A stretch of 16,016 nucleotides of DNA from JAADHY01 sp964428935 (GCA_964428935.1 CAYSAG010000103.1:1-16016); one strand, 5' to 3'. Positions 1-9,465 are shown, numbered from the stretch's first letter. Notes: a model not told the origin generated them from the sequence alone. Numbers and translations are program-made.

Positions 1-2937
1 AGACGGTCCGTTCTTGCGTCGCTTGCCATGTTGGCCGTGCTGTCTGGAAGCGTTTGGGGACAGCAGCCCGCCAAGACCACTCCCAGTGCCAGCACGACGG
101 CCAAGTCAACGACCAGAAAGCCCGAGTTCCCGCCGTACTCGCAGGTGCTGCAGGGCTACGAGAAAGTCATTTCGACGCCCGACGGAAAAAGCTTCTACAC
201 CATCTGGGTCCGCAAGAAGGACAACCAGATGCTGGCCGAGCTGCCGAAGGGCTACGAGAAGCAACGGCACTTCATTGCCATGACCATTTCCAGCGGCGAC
301 CGGTACGCGGGGCTACAAGCCGGCGACCTGTACGTTTACTGGCGTCGGTACGACAAGCGGTTGGCGTTGATCGAGCCGAACGTCGAGGTCCGTTCGACCG
401 GCGACCCCGAGTCGCGCAGTTCGGTCAAGCGGCTCTTCACCGACCGCGTCATTCTGGAGGTCCCCATCGTCACGATTGGCCCCAACGGCTCGCCGATCAT
501 CGACATGGACGAGCTGCTGGTCGGCCAGGCGTCGAAATTTTTCGGAACGTCGGTTCGACTGCTGAGCCGGAACTTGGTCCGCATTGTGGAAGCGAAGGCC
601 TTTCCGCAGAACGTGGAGCTGGCGTTTGAAGTGCCGGTGGCGTCGCCGTTGCGCAGTCGGTCCGGCCTTTCCGGGGCTGCTCGCGGCGGCACACTCCAGA
701 CCCTGCATTACTCCATCAGCCTCATTCCCCAAAATACAGGCTACAAGCCGCGGCTGGCGGACCAGCGAGTGGGCTACTTCACCACGTCCTACAGCGACTA
801 CGGAAAGTACACCAGCGACGAAACTCGGGTGCGGTACATCAACCGGTGGCATTTGGAAAAACGCGACCCCAGCTTGAAGGTCAGCCCACCGGTCAAGCCC
901 ATTGTGTTCTACATCGAACACACCACGCCGGTTCGTTACCGCCGCTGGGTGCGGCAAGGCATCTTGTACTGGAACAAAGCGTTTGAGCGGATCGGCATTG
1001 CGAACGCCATCGAGGTCTACTACCAGGACGCCAAAACCGGCGCCTACATGGACCTCGATCCGGAAGACGTCCGCTACAACTTCATTCGGTGGTTGAACAA
1101 CGACGTCGGCACGGCCATTGGTCCCAGCCGCGTCAACCCGGAAACAGGCGAAATCCTCGACGCAGACATCATTTTGACCGACGGTTGGATCCGCCACTTC
1201 CGGCTGCAGTACGAGAAAGTCATGCCGCGGCTGGCCATGGAAGGCTTCAGCTCCGAGACGCTGGCCTGGTTGGCCCAACACCCGGACTGGGACCCGCGAA
1301 TCCGTCTGGCCCACCCCGCTCAGCGAGCGTTCCTCACCCGACAGATCCTCCAGTCGACCATGCAGCCGCTGCCCGACCTGTCGCTAGCCGACTTCAACGC
1401 TCGCTTGATCGGCCGAACTCCGTGGGACGGACTGATCGGCCGGACCAGCCAGATCAACGGCTTGTGCCTGGCGTCGGAAGGGCTGGCCATGGACGTGGCC
1501 ATCATGCGGGCTTTGGAAACGTTGCGGCAAGCGTCCGAGGACGCCCAGAAGGAAGCGTCCGGCCAGAAGGACCAGAAGAAGGACCAAGCAAAGAAGGAAG
1601 AGCTGCTGGACGGCATGCCCGAGTCGTTCATTGGACCGTTGTTGGCCGAGCTGGTGGCGCACGAAGTCGGCCACACGCTCGGACTCCGGCACAACTTCAA
1701 GGGTTCGGCCCTGTACTCGCTGTCTGAAATCAACAGCGACCAGCTCCGGGGCAAGAAGCCTCTGGCGGCCTCAGTCATGGACTACCTGCCCGTGAACTTC
1801 CGCGTCCGAGAGGGCAAAGTCCAGGGCGACTACACAATGATTGGAATCGGCCCGTACGACTACTGGGCCATCGAGTACGGTTACTCATTTGAAAAAGACC
1901 TGAAACCCATTTTGCAGCGGGTGGCCGAGCCGGAGCTTCAGTACGCGACGGACGAAGACACCATCGGCCCCGACCCGTTGGCTCGTCGTTACGACTTCAG
2001 CAAGAACCCGCTGGACTACGCCAACGAGCAAATGCGGCTGGTCAAGCACCTGCGCTCGCACCTGCTCGACCGCTTCGTCAAGGACGGCCAAAGCTGGGCG
2101 AAGACTCGGGAAGGCTACGAGCTGACGCTCAGCATTCAGTTGCGAGCCATCAGCATGATGGCGAACTGGGTCGGCGGCGCCTTCGTCCACCGAGACAAGA
2201 AGGGCGACAAGAACGGTCGGCCGCCCATCCAAGTGGTTCCGGCCAAAATGCAGCGCGACGCGCTCAAGTTCGTCATCGAAAACACGTTCAACGACGAAGC
2301 CTACGACCTCAGCCCGAAGCTGTTGCAGTACATGACGGTCGACAAGTGGCTGGACGGCGACTTTTGGACCAGCGCTTTGCTGAGCGAAGCCACTTGGCCC
2401 GTCCACGACCGCATCATGGGCATCCAGGCGTCGGTCTTGACCATGCTCATGAACCCCACCACGTTGCGTCGCGTGTACGACAACGAGTTCCGCGTGCCGC
2501 CCGACCAGGACGCGCTGACCCTGGCCGAGCTGTTCGACACGCTCAGCTCCACTATTTGGCGAGAGATTCGGCAACAGCCGACGCAAAAGCACACGGCCCG
2601 CAAGCCGTTGATTAGTAGCTTGCGTCGAAACCTGCAACAGGAACACCTGCGACGTCTCATCACACTGACTCAGCCGGGCGAGGACGCCACCGAGGCTTAC
2701 AAGCCCATTGCCAACCTGGCGTTGCTCGAACTCTGGCGAATTCGCAGCGACGTGGAGCGGCTGTTGAACAAGTCTCGCGACAAAATCGACCCCTACACCC
2801 TGGCCCACTTGACGCACATGCGTGACCAAATCGACAAAGCGTTGAAGGCCATTGAGATTTACAACGTGCGGGACCTGTTGCGGCCTCGCCTGCCGTACAC
2901 GATTCTTGGTCAGCCGGCCGAGCAGCCGCAGCCGTAG
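1..2937 (+). CDS. Secreted zinc metalloprotease, DUF5118/DUF5117/Met-zincin type (5' end cut by window)
   Basis: This is a predicted exported zinc-dependent endopeptidase of the metzincin group; its substrate is unknown. The frame is open from the first base, and codons 1-20 read as the end of a signal peptide (RRSVLASLAMLAVLSGSVWG, then QQ). The true start therefore lies upstream, and the internal ATG at 28 would cut the signal in half. Numbering from base 1, a DUF5118-like segment (YEKVI...FYTIW) at about 50-80 is followed by a DUF5117-like region to about 270. The catalytic domain carries HEVGHTLGLRH, with zinc ligands H554, H558 and H564 and catalytic E555. SVMDY (Met593) follows as the Met-turn. 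A Lys/Gln/Glu-rich stretch at about 509-535 just before the active site looks like a flexible insert. The C-terminal 350 residues are helical. A strong hairpin terminator follows, so the gene ends its transcript. The family call is secure; the biological role is not known. Confidence 0.9.
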   Translation, partial: RRSVLASLAMLAVLSGSVWGQQPAKTTPSASTTAKSTTRKPEFPPYSQVLQGYEKVISTPDGKSFYTIWVRKKDNQMLAELPKGYEKQRHFIAMTISSGDRYAGLQAGDLYVYWRRYDKRLALIEPNVEVRSTGDPESRSSVKRLFTDRVILEVPIVTIGPNGSPIIDMDELLVGQASKFFGTSVRLLSRNLVRIVEAKAFPQNVELAFEVPVASPLRSRSGLSGAARGGTLQTLHYSISLIPQNTGYKPRLADQRVGYFTTSYSDYGKYTSDETRVRYINRWHLEKRDPSLKVSPPVKPIVFYIEHTTPVRYRRWVRQGILYWNKAFERIGIANAIEVYYQDAKTGAYMDLDPEDVRYNFIRWLNNDVGTAIGPSRVNPETGEILDADIILTDGWIRHFRLQYEKVMPRLAMEGFSSETLAWLAQHPDWDPRIRLAHPAQRAFLTRQILQSTMQPLPDLSLADFNARLIGRTPWDGLIGRTSQINGLCLASEGLAMDVAIMRALETLRQASEDAQKEASGQKDQKKDQAKKEELLDGMPESFIGPLLAELVAHEVGHTLGLRHNFKGSALYSLSEINSDQLRGKKPLAASVMDYLPVNFRVREGKVQGDYTMIGIGPYDYWAIEYGYSFEKDLKPILQRVAEPELQYATDEDTIGPDPLARRYDFSKNPLDYANEQMRLVKHLRSHLLDRFVKDGQSWAKTREGYELTLSIQLRAISMMANWVGGAFVHRDKKGDKNGRPPIQVVPAKMQRDALKFVIENTFNDEAYDLSPKLLQYMTVDKWLDGDFWTSALLSEATWPVHDRIMGIQASVLTMLMNPTTLRRVYDNEFRVPPDQDALTLAELFDTLSSTIWREIRQQPTQKHTARKPLISSLRRNLQQEHLRRLITLTQPGEDATEAYKPIANLALLELWRIRSDVERLLNKSRDKIDPYTLAHLTHMRDQIDKALKAIEIYNVRDLLRPRLPYTILGQPAEQPQP

Positions 2938-3017
2938 ACGCCGACGACGCCCCACGGCCGCCTCGACGCGGTCGTCAACGGTCGCTGGCCGCGCCGGCGG
3001 ACAGACCGGCTGGACAG

Positions 3018-3061
3018 CAGAGTCGCTCGGGGGCGACTCCGCCCGAGCGGCTCTGTTTCTT
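3018..3061 (+). terminator. Intrinsic terminator after the metalloprotease gene
   Basis: A 14-bp stem (3018-3031 with 3042-3055) contains one G-U wobble and no mismatches. It encloses a 10-base loop and is followed directly by a T-rich tract (TTTCTTT). It lies 80 bases after the stop codon, which fits a rho-independent terminator. Confidence 0.75.
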
Positions 3062-3104
3062 TCGCTTCGACCCCACGGCCGACGCCTCAGCCACAGCCGT
3101 GCCC

Positions 3105-3133
3105 TTGCCACGCTGACGCAGGAGCCGTAGCCT
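3105..3133 (+). promoter_or_regulatory. Weak sigma-70-like promoter candidate
   Basis: TTGCCA and TAGCCT are separated by exactly 17 bases, downstream of the terminator and about 225 bases before the membrane-protein start. The -35 box matches five of six consensus positions, but the -10 box matches only three. This is a low-confidence candidate. Confidence 0.2.
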
Positions 3134-3359
3134 GTCGCCCCAGACGTCCCCGGTTGCGGCGAACCGCGACGCAGCGGGCTCGAGCGACGGTCGACCTGTC
3201 GGTTCGTGGCAGGCCGTCGCTGAGCGGTTGGACGCGGACCGAGAAACCACACACTGCGCGAGCCGCCCGGCGGGATTGCGTCTTCAACCTGCCGCTCGGG
3301 CTGCGTCTTTCGCCGCCCCACGACACAAGCCAGTTCCGTCATTGGGCTTGAGGCCAACC

Positions 3360-5087
3360 ATGCAGTCCCGGCCGCGAACGTTGGTGTTGCTGCTACTCTT
3401 GGGCTCCGGCTTGTCGCTCCTTCTGCTCTGGGCGACCGACTGGCCGCTGGGCGTGCCGACTGAGTGGCAATGGCACCGGTACTCGTGGAGTCCGCTCGAA
3501 TTCTTGGCCGCGGGCGCGACGGCCCTGGCAGCCGGCGTGGTCTACCTGTCCGTGGCGTGGTGGGGGGCCAGACGACTCGACGCGTCCACGCCACGTTCCC
3601 GGTCGGGCTGGTTGGCCGCGTTGTCGGTGGCTGGCCTGGTCTGGCTGTTGTGGGTCCAGTCGGTTCTGCTCCCCCCAGTCCGCTTGGGCAAAGGGGCCTG
3701 GGTGTTGTTCTACCCCGCCTCTTCGGGGTACTTCACGCTGGCCCGCGACAACCAGTCCCGCTTCGGCCAATTCCTGGCGGAGTACGAGAAACTCATGGAA
3801 CAACGCGACGTGCTCCACATCGGCACGCACCCGCCGGGACTGGTGTTGCTGCACCGGACGGCCCTCCGGCTGTGCCGCAACCCGGCGCTGCGACGCTTGG
3901 TCGAGCTGACCGAGCCGAATTCGTACGTCGACAGTTGCCAGGTCATTGAGCAGATTGAAGGAGCGGCCAATTTCACACCCGCCGGACAAGCCGCCTTGTG
4001 GCTCGTCATTCTGGTGACGCACGTGGCAGCCGTGCTGACCGTGTTCCCTCTGTTCTGGCTGGTCGAGGCGTTTCGGGGTCGGAGGGCGGCGTGGCGAGCC
4101 GCTTGCTTTTGGCCCACCGTCCCCTCGTTGCTCGTCTTCCTGCCGAAGTCCGACGCGCTCTACCCCGGGCTGGCGTTGTTGTTCTTGTGGTCCTGGCGAA
4201 AGGCGGACCGAGACGCCTCGGTCTGGCACGGCGTTTTGGCCGGAGCGACCTTTTGGGTTGGAATGCTTTTCAGTCTGGCCGTCCTTCCGGCTTTGGCGTT
4301 GGCTGCAGCCATGAGTGTGCTCGGACGCTGGTCCGCCCCCAGCCCACAAGGCGTCGGCGGCTGGCGAAAGAGCCTGACCGCAGCGGGAGCAGCCGGCGGC
4401 GTTTTTCTGGGCTTGTGTGGCCTCTTCTGGGCGACCACGCGAGTCAACCTTTTCGACGTGTGGTGGTGGAACTACCGCAACCACGCTGCTTTCTACAGTC
4501 AATTCACGCGGACGTACTGGAAGTGGCTGCTGGTCAACCCGCTCGAGCTGACGCTCGGACTGGGCGTGCCGGCGACTGTGCTGTCGGTCCTCGGTGCTTG
4601 CAGGTTGTTTGTCGCGACGACGAACACCGCCAGGCTAAACCGACCGGACCGGCCGACACAAGGGACCGGCCGGACCGACCGTCCGAGCTGGCGGTCCGTC
4701 TTCGGCACGCTGCTCGGCTCGCTCTGCCAGCGGCCGAAACAAGAGACGGCAAACGTCGAACCGCCGAGCCGCAAACCGGCCGTCGAGCTGTTGGCCGTGC
4801 CACTGGTTCTCGGGCTGTTGTGGCTTTCCGGCAAGAACATGGGAGAAGCCGCTCGGTTGTGGTTGGTCGTCATGCCCTGGCCGTTGTTCTTGACGGCCTT
4901 TGTGTGGGACGACCTTTCCTCCTCCGACGGCGAACGCACGCCCCACAGACGTAGCCGCCAAGTGGCCGGTTCCGACACCTGGGTCTGGTTGTCGGCCGTT
5001 GCTCTGCAATTGGCCGTGTGCTTCGCCACGGCCGCACGAATCGACGCGTTCAACCTGTACCGGCTCATGCAAGGCGGCACGTTTTGA
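3360..5087 (+). CDS. Multi-pass membrane protein resembling GT-C/PMT-type glycosyltransferases
   Basis: This 575-residue integral membrane protein probably transfers a sugar from a lipid-linked donor outside the cytoplasmic membrane; the function is inferred from architecture only. The ATG at 3360 is preferred because GAGG lies six bases upstream and the protein then begins with a short basic stretch and a hydrophobic helix (residues 7-25). Further hydrophobic helices lie near 47-68, 84-104, 211-236, 250-279, 288-320, 337-358, 387-418, 476-490, 498-515 and 541-558. The long extracytoplasmic loop 1 contains GTHPPG (155-160), like the HPP motif of ArnT/PMT-type enzymes. GEAARLWLVVMP (495-506) near the C-terminus also fits that superfamily. 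A polar Arg/Pro/Thr-rich loop at about 419-475 looks like an insertion and coincides with a GC-rich DNA repeat. A generic membrane protein of unknown function is the alternative. Confidence 0.8.
   Translation: MQSRPRTLVLLLLLGSGLSLLLLWATDWPLGVPTEWQWHRYSWSPLEFLAAGATALAAGVVYLSVAWWGARRLDASTPRSRSGWLAALSVAGLVWLLWVQSVLLPPVRLGKGAWVLFYPASSGYFTLARDNQSRFGQFLAEYEKLMEQRDVLHIGTHPPGLVLLHRTALRLCRNPALRRLVELTEPNSYVDSCQVIEQIEGAANFTPAGQAALWLVILVTHVAAVLTVFPLFWLVEAFRGRRAAWRAACFWPTVPSLLVFLPKSDALYPGLALLFLWSWRKADRDASVWHGVLAGATFWVGMLFSLAVLPALALAAAMSVLGRWSAPSPQGVGGWRKSLTAAGAAGGVFLGLCGLFWATTRVNLFDVWWWNYRNHAAFYSQFTRTYWKWLLVNPLELTLGLGVPATVLSVLGACRLFVATTNTARLNRPDRPTQGTGRTDRPSWRSVFGTLLGSLCQRPKQETANVEPPSRKPAVELLAVPLVLGLLWLSGKNMGEAARLWLVVMPWPLFLTAFVWDDLSSSDGERTPHRRSRQVAGSDTWVWLSAVALQLAVCFATAARIDAFNLYRLMQGGTF
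4639..4686. repeat. Short ACCGGCC/GGACCGACC-type repeat inside the membrane protein gene
   Basis: This 48-base tract is built from permutations of ACCGG, GACCGG and GGCCGAC. It ends in a small hairpin: CGGAC at 4671-4675 pairs with GTCCG at 4681-4685. It encodes the Arg/Pro/Thr-rich part of a cytoplasm- or periplasm-facing loop (RLNRPDRPTQGTGRTDRPS). Similar strings recur in nearby spacers (for example GGACCGTCCGGTCC at 10441-10454). It may be an intergenic-type repeat tolerated in a loop. Confidence 0.4.
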
Positions 5088-5400
5088 GACCGTTCGACGA
5101 AGCGGACACGGCTCCGGGACGCTCGGGAAGCGGTTGAGTCAGACCTGTCGGAGACGCGGGTGGTGCCGACCGAGCGGGTCGTGCGGGAACCGACACACGA
5201 GCTGGTGTCGGCCGCTCAGTCCAGACAAACCGTTCCGGCCAGTCGACAGCCTGCGTCGCTCTCGTCCGATATTCTTGACGGGTTTTTCGCTAAGCGAACG
5301 AAACGAACGAAAAGGCCGCGTGGGTGCCAGCCAACGTGGCGGAAGGGCGTCGCAGGAGCGAGCCGGGTTGGAGCAGTAGGCCTCGGGAGGACAGACGACC
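5088..5400. other. Spacer upstream of the lipoprotein gene
   Basis: No gene is seen in these 313 bases. A 7-bp hairpin (CCGACAC 5190-5196 with GTGTCGG 5205-5211) lacks a T tract. A comparatively AT-rich patch at 5269-5315 contains TTGACG (5275-5280), a T5 run, a TTCGC-TAA-GCGAA hairpin (5286-5298) and tandem ACGAA units. The patch may carry the lipoprotein promoter, but no good -10 box is found at the right spacing. A ribosome binding site (GGGAGGA) at about 5385-5391 precedes the next start. Confidence 0.45.
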
Positions 5401-6297
5401 ATGGCCAGAACGAAACGGTGGGTGGTCGCTGTCTGTGTTGCGGCGGCGGTTGTCGGCTGTGCCGGCCGGCGGCTGGAGTACGTCGAGGTGAAGAGAATCG
5501 ACGAGCCGCTGACGGAAGAGGAAGTCGCGGCCTTGCTGCGAATCGCTCAGCGTCTGCCCGGCGGCAAACTGCCCGACTTCTCGGGCGTGTTCCTGCCGGT
5601 GCCCGAGTGGAACCCGTCCAGAAACCTGCCGGTCAGCGAGCTGTTGGAGGAACAGCGCCAACTGCTGGAGCGTCGGTGGTCGACGCAACACATGGCTCAG
5701 TCTCTGGCAAGCAACCGACCGCTCGCGCGGGCGCTGCGGCGAGAACGAATGACGGTGGAGCAGTTCGTGGGGCTGGCTCTGGCCGTCGGCACGGCCATGG
5801 CTCGCTCGACCCTCTCCCCCCACGAAGACCTGGCCCGGCTGGAACGGAAGGCCGAGCAGGTGCTGAGCCGGCTGAAAAAAGACAACCGCCCGTACTCGTC
5901 GCTGAGCAAGGCCGGAATGTACTACGTCTCGCAGCAAGCTCATTGGTTGACTCGCCTGTACCGCGTTCGCGCACTGAAAAAGGTCCCCCCGGAAAACGTC
6001 CGACTGGTGCGGAAGCACTGGGAAGAACTGTGTCAGATTTTCCCACCTCAGTTCGCAAGCGACCCATTGGCGCCGTTGGCTGACCCGCTCGAGGAAAAAG
6101 GCGTTCCGTTCCACGAGTTGGCCGAGTCGGGCAACGACGACTTGCTCCGCTGGGACCCCCGGCACGCTCTGGTCGGCCACGACGTTCCAGACAGCCAAGT
6201 TGCCGAGCAACGGCCCGCTCGCCCCACGCCGTTCCGAAAACCAGAAGCCGACACCAAGAACAACCGGCCCGGCTCGCGCAGCGGAAACGCCGGCTGA
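5401..6297 (+). CDS. Predicted lipoprotein of unknown function
   Basis: This 298-residue protein belongs to no family I recognise. The N-terminus MARTKRW plus a hydrophobic stretch ends in VVGC (Cys20), a good lipobox, so it is predicted to be exported, lipidated and membrane-anchored. The mature part (about 30-260) is mostly helical and charged, with segments such as LTEEEVAALLRIAQRLPGG (about 37-55) and SELLEEQRQLLERRW, and a conserved-looking YYVSQQAHWLTRLYRV region. From about 262 the tail is Arg/Pro/Asn-rich and probably disordered. The start is supported by GGGAGGA about ten bases upstream of the ATG. It stands alone, with 313 bases before it and 1.25 kb after it, so its neighbours say little. 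Codon use resembles the other genes and there is no sign of disruption. Confidence 0.8.
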   Translation: MARTKRWVVAVCVAAAVVGCAGRRLEYVEVKRIDEPLTEEEVAALLRIAQRLPGGKLPDFSGVFLPVPEWNPSRNLPVSELLEEQRQLLERRWSTQHMAQSLASNRPLARALRRERMTVEQFVGLALAVGTAMARSTLSPHEDLARLERKAEQVLSRLKKDNRPYSSLSKAGMYYVSQQAHWLTRLYRVRALKKVPPENVRLVRKHWEELCQIFPPQFASDPLAPLADPLEEKGVPFHELAESGNDDLLRWDPRHALVGHDVPDSQVAEQRPARPTPFRKPEADTKNNRPGSRSGNAG

Positions 6298-7073
6298 ACG
6301 GCCGAGGTCTCGACGTCGGCCGGCCGGCACGGGTCGGCTTCGAGCCGCACGAGTGGCCCCGGCGCACGTTCGACCGAAGGAGACCGCGGCCGTCCTCCGC
6401 GCAAAGCCCCTTCCAAAAACCACCGACATGGAGGCCGCGCGGTCAGGCTTCTGCGCCGGGAGTCCGTTCGGGCTGAAACCGCAAAGGCCCGCACACTGGC
6501 AGGTCAAAACAGTCGTTCGGCCGCTCGAGCGAGGCCAAACGGCCTGCCCGGCGCGTCGTGGAGCGGCGGCAAGAAGTTTTCTGTTGCCTGTCCGGCCCGC
6601 CCGACGGAGCAGGACACGCTCCAGCGGCAAGGCCTTCGACGACCCCGCTCGCCCCCCTTCGCCAATGGCCGAAACGTCCAGAGCCGACGGGAACACAAGC
6701 ACGCTGTCCACATCGTCGAGCAACAACGGAGCCAGTCGCTCACCGCACGGGTACCGTCTCTGCCTCCGGTGCAGACACCAAGGCTCCTCCTCTAAATGCT
6801 CGACTCGCCCTCGGCAGCCCTTCCGTCGAACGTTCGCCATGCAGCCGACTGTCGTGCCCCCAACGCGGTCCGCGGCAGCGGCCTCTACGGCGCGAACCAT
6901 GTGGCTTCCGGCAACATTCCGCGACTCCTTTCCGGCAACAGCGAACCGTCCGCGGCGGACGTAGACCGACTCGTTCTTGCCTGATCGGCCGGGGCCGAAC
7001 CACTCCACAGCGTGCCGCACCGGTGCCGTCGAAAAACGGCAAAGGACCGTCGTTTTCCGGCTCCAACACCTTG
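6298..7073. other. Gene-poor gap, first part
   Basis: About 780 bases have no convincing gene. Plus-strand frames give Arg/Pro/Ser-rich translations typical of non-coding GC-rich DNA. On the minus strand an open frame from 7020 downwards to about 6600 has more ordinary composition. It begins with codons for VRHAVEWFGPGRSGKNESVY and later has LAPLLLDDVDSVLVFPSALD. A second minus frame just upstream reads LRTVNKVLEPENDGPLPFFD (about 7026-7086). Together these could be remnants of a frameshifted gene, but no family is recognised. A small plus-strand frame at 6796-6984 (62 codons) lacks a ribosome binding site. No tRNA or known RNA motif was seen. Confidence 0.35.
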
Positions 7074-7102
7074 TTGACCGTCCTCAACCCGTGACCTATG
7101 TT
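7074..7102 (+). promoter_or_regulatory. Sigma-70-type promoter for the NtrC-like regulator (or a small RNA)
   Basis: TTGACC (7074-7079) and TATGTT (7097-7102) are separated by exactly 17 bases. The -35 box matches five of six consensus positions. The -10 box matches four of six, including the key T1, A2 and T6. This stands out in such GC-rich DNA. The predicted transcript starts near 7109, about 440 bases before the response-regulator ATG. A small hairpin (CAACA-CCT-TGTTG, 7064-7076) overlaps the -35 box and could bind a regulator. Confidence 0.5.
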
Positions 7103-7108
7103 TGCGTG

Positions 7109-7547
7109 GCGTTTGCTTGACGCTGTTCCGGCGCGGGTTGTTTGTGCGTCTGCTCGTGTTGCCCGGAATGAACGGCATCCTACAACCCGCACCGTTGGAC
7201 AAACCGGCCCGACCGGTCTCACCCGACCTGCTGGCCGGTTGGGGACCTTCTGGACCGACTGAAAAGCTTCGAGCCAATTGCAACGCACGAGCGGGTGGCG
7301 GGGCCCACCGTGCCGGCGCTCGGCCGGTGACTCGAGAGGTCAAGTTGGCAGGAAAAGAGCCGGAGGTTGAAGGAAACCAAGCGGGCACGACGCGAGTTCG
7401 CGTTTGCGTGCTGGCCGCCGTCGCCTGAAAGCAAAGTGCGTTGTGACGTGGACAGCCCGTCTGCAGGCGAGCGGACAGCGCTGGTGCCCGCTTCCGGGCA
7501 AGGAGCGCGGGGATTGATCGAGTCGAAAAGAAGCGACGGGGTACACC
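7109..7547 (+). promoter_or_regulatory. Long, possibly structured 5' leader of the response regulator
   Basis: No reading frame here looks real. The stretch can form several helices: GCGGGTTGT (7133-7141) with ACAACCCGC (7182-7190), a perfect 9-bp pair; AACCGGCC (7202-7209) with GGCCGGTT (7233-7240), a perfect 8-bp pair; and a two-tier hairpin with GAGCG 7289-7293/CGCTC 7317-7321 outside GGTGG 7294-7298/CCACC 7305-7309. The ribosome binding site before the regulator is weak (CGGGG, 7537-7541). It could be a regulatory leader or contain a separate small RNA. No known riboswitch class is recognised. Confidence 0.35.
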
Positions 7548-8942
<1,395 letters not shown>

Positions 8943-8944
8943 AG

Positions 8945-8980
8945 GTTTCGGCCGGACGAGTTCCCCGCCACGACCGAAAC
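8945..8980 (+). terminator. Possible terminator hairpin after the response regulator
   Basis: GTTTCGG (8945-8951) is perfectly complementary to CCGAAAC (8974-8980), three bases after the stop codon. The loop is long (22 bases) and no T tract follows. It may act as a transcript end or 3' stabiliser rather than a classic intrinsic terminator. Confidence 0.3.
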
Positions 8981-9207
8981 GCCGCAGTAACGGGTCGCGC
9001 TGCCAAGAAGCCTTCGTTCGCTTGCCAGCCGCCTGGATGCTGGCGAGGTCTGCTGTGACGCGTTCGGTTGACACATCCGTTGGTTGCCCGACAAGAGTGG
9101 GCTCGGCTGAGTTGCTTGCCCGACGGGAATGAGTGTGTGTCACAGTCGCTCGCCCGAGGCCAGCCCGGATTGTTCGTGTACGCCGGAACGAGGTTGCGCA
9201 GGCGGGC

Positions 9208-9288
9208 GCCGGAACGTCGCAAACAGATCTCGGCCCGACACGCGTTGTGCTTCCGGTTGCTTGTTTGCCCATTGACCGACGTTCCGGC
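9208..9288. repeat. 12-bp inverted repeat
   Basis: GCCGGAACGTCG (9208-9219) and its exact reverse complement CGACGTTCCGGC (9277-9288) are separated by 57 bases. A shorter copy, GCCGGAACG, lies at 9182-9190. The arms could pair in RNA or be divergent copies of a repeat. Confidence 0.5.
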
Positions 9289-9407
9289 AACGTGGCTGGC
9301 CAGCGAGCCCCGCCTTGTGAGCCGAAGGCGCCAGCCTTGCGCCTTGCCGACCGTACGTACCCGCCTCGGGCCCCACGCACCCCGGCGGTCCCGCACGGCC
9401 GTGAAAT

Positions 9408-9457
9408 TGCCCGACGCTAGCGCGTTCGGCAGACTGCCCGACGCTAGCGCGTTCGGC
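9408..9457. repeat. Tandem 23-bp hairpin-forming repeat (two identical copies)
   Basis: Two identical 23-base units (9408-9430 and 9435-9457) share the core GACGCTAGCGCGTTCGGC and are separated by four bases. Each can fold on itself around TAGC with one mismatch (arms GCCCGACGC and GCGTTCGGC). This pattern resembles repetitive extragenic palindromes; the genome-wide copy number cannot be judged from this window. Confidence 0.7.
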
Positions 9458-9465
9458 TCTCGCGC

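Larger units (their letters stand above)
2938..3359. other. Spacer between metalloprotease and membrane protein
   Basis: This 422-base stretch has no frame that looks like a gene. It holds the hairpin terminator of the upstream gene near its start and a weak promoter-like pair near 3105-3133. A longer in-frame reading of the downstream membrane protein begins at 3228. The 44 residues it adds are Arg/Ala/Pro-rich and do not resemble a signal or membrane segment, so they are treated as untranslated. Confidence 0.6.

Noticed and set aside
3228..3359. Upstream extension of the membrane protein
   Set aside because: The added 44 residues are Arg/Ala/Pro-rich and have no hydrophobic start. The ATG at 3360 has a GAGG site and leads directly into a membrane helix.
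1885..3594. Minus-strand open frame of 569 codons across the metalloprotease end and the spacer
   Set aside because: It is antisense to the protease C-terminus and also crosses the terminator and the start of the next gene. There is no domain signature.
5290..7020. Minus-strand open frame of 576 codons covering the lipoprotein gene
   Set aside because: The part opposite the lipoprotein gene is a codon-bias shadow. Only the 6600-7020 portion was kept, as a weak pseudogene candidate.
7106..7122. Sigma-54 promoter (TGGC...TTGAC) before the response regulator
   Set aside because: The spacing after GG does not place GC at the -12 position, so the core consensus is not met.
6298..7547. tRNA, tmRNA, RNase P RNA or other known RNA gene in the long gap
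   Set aside because: No T-loop (GGTTCGA-type) element, CCA end or other signature of these RNAs was seen on either strand.
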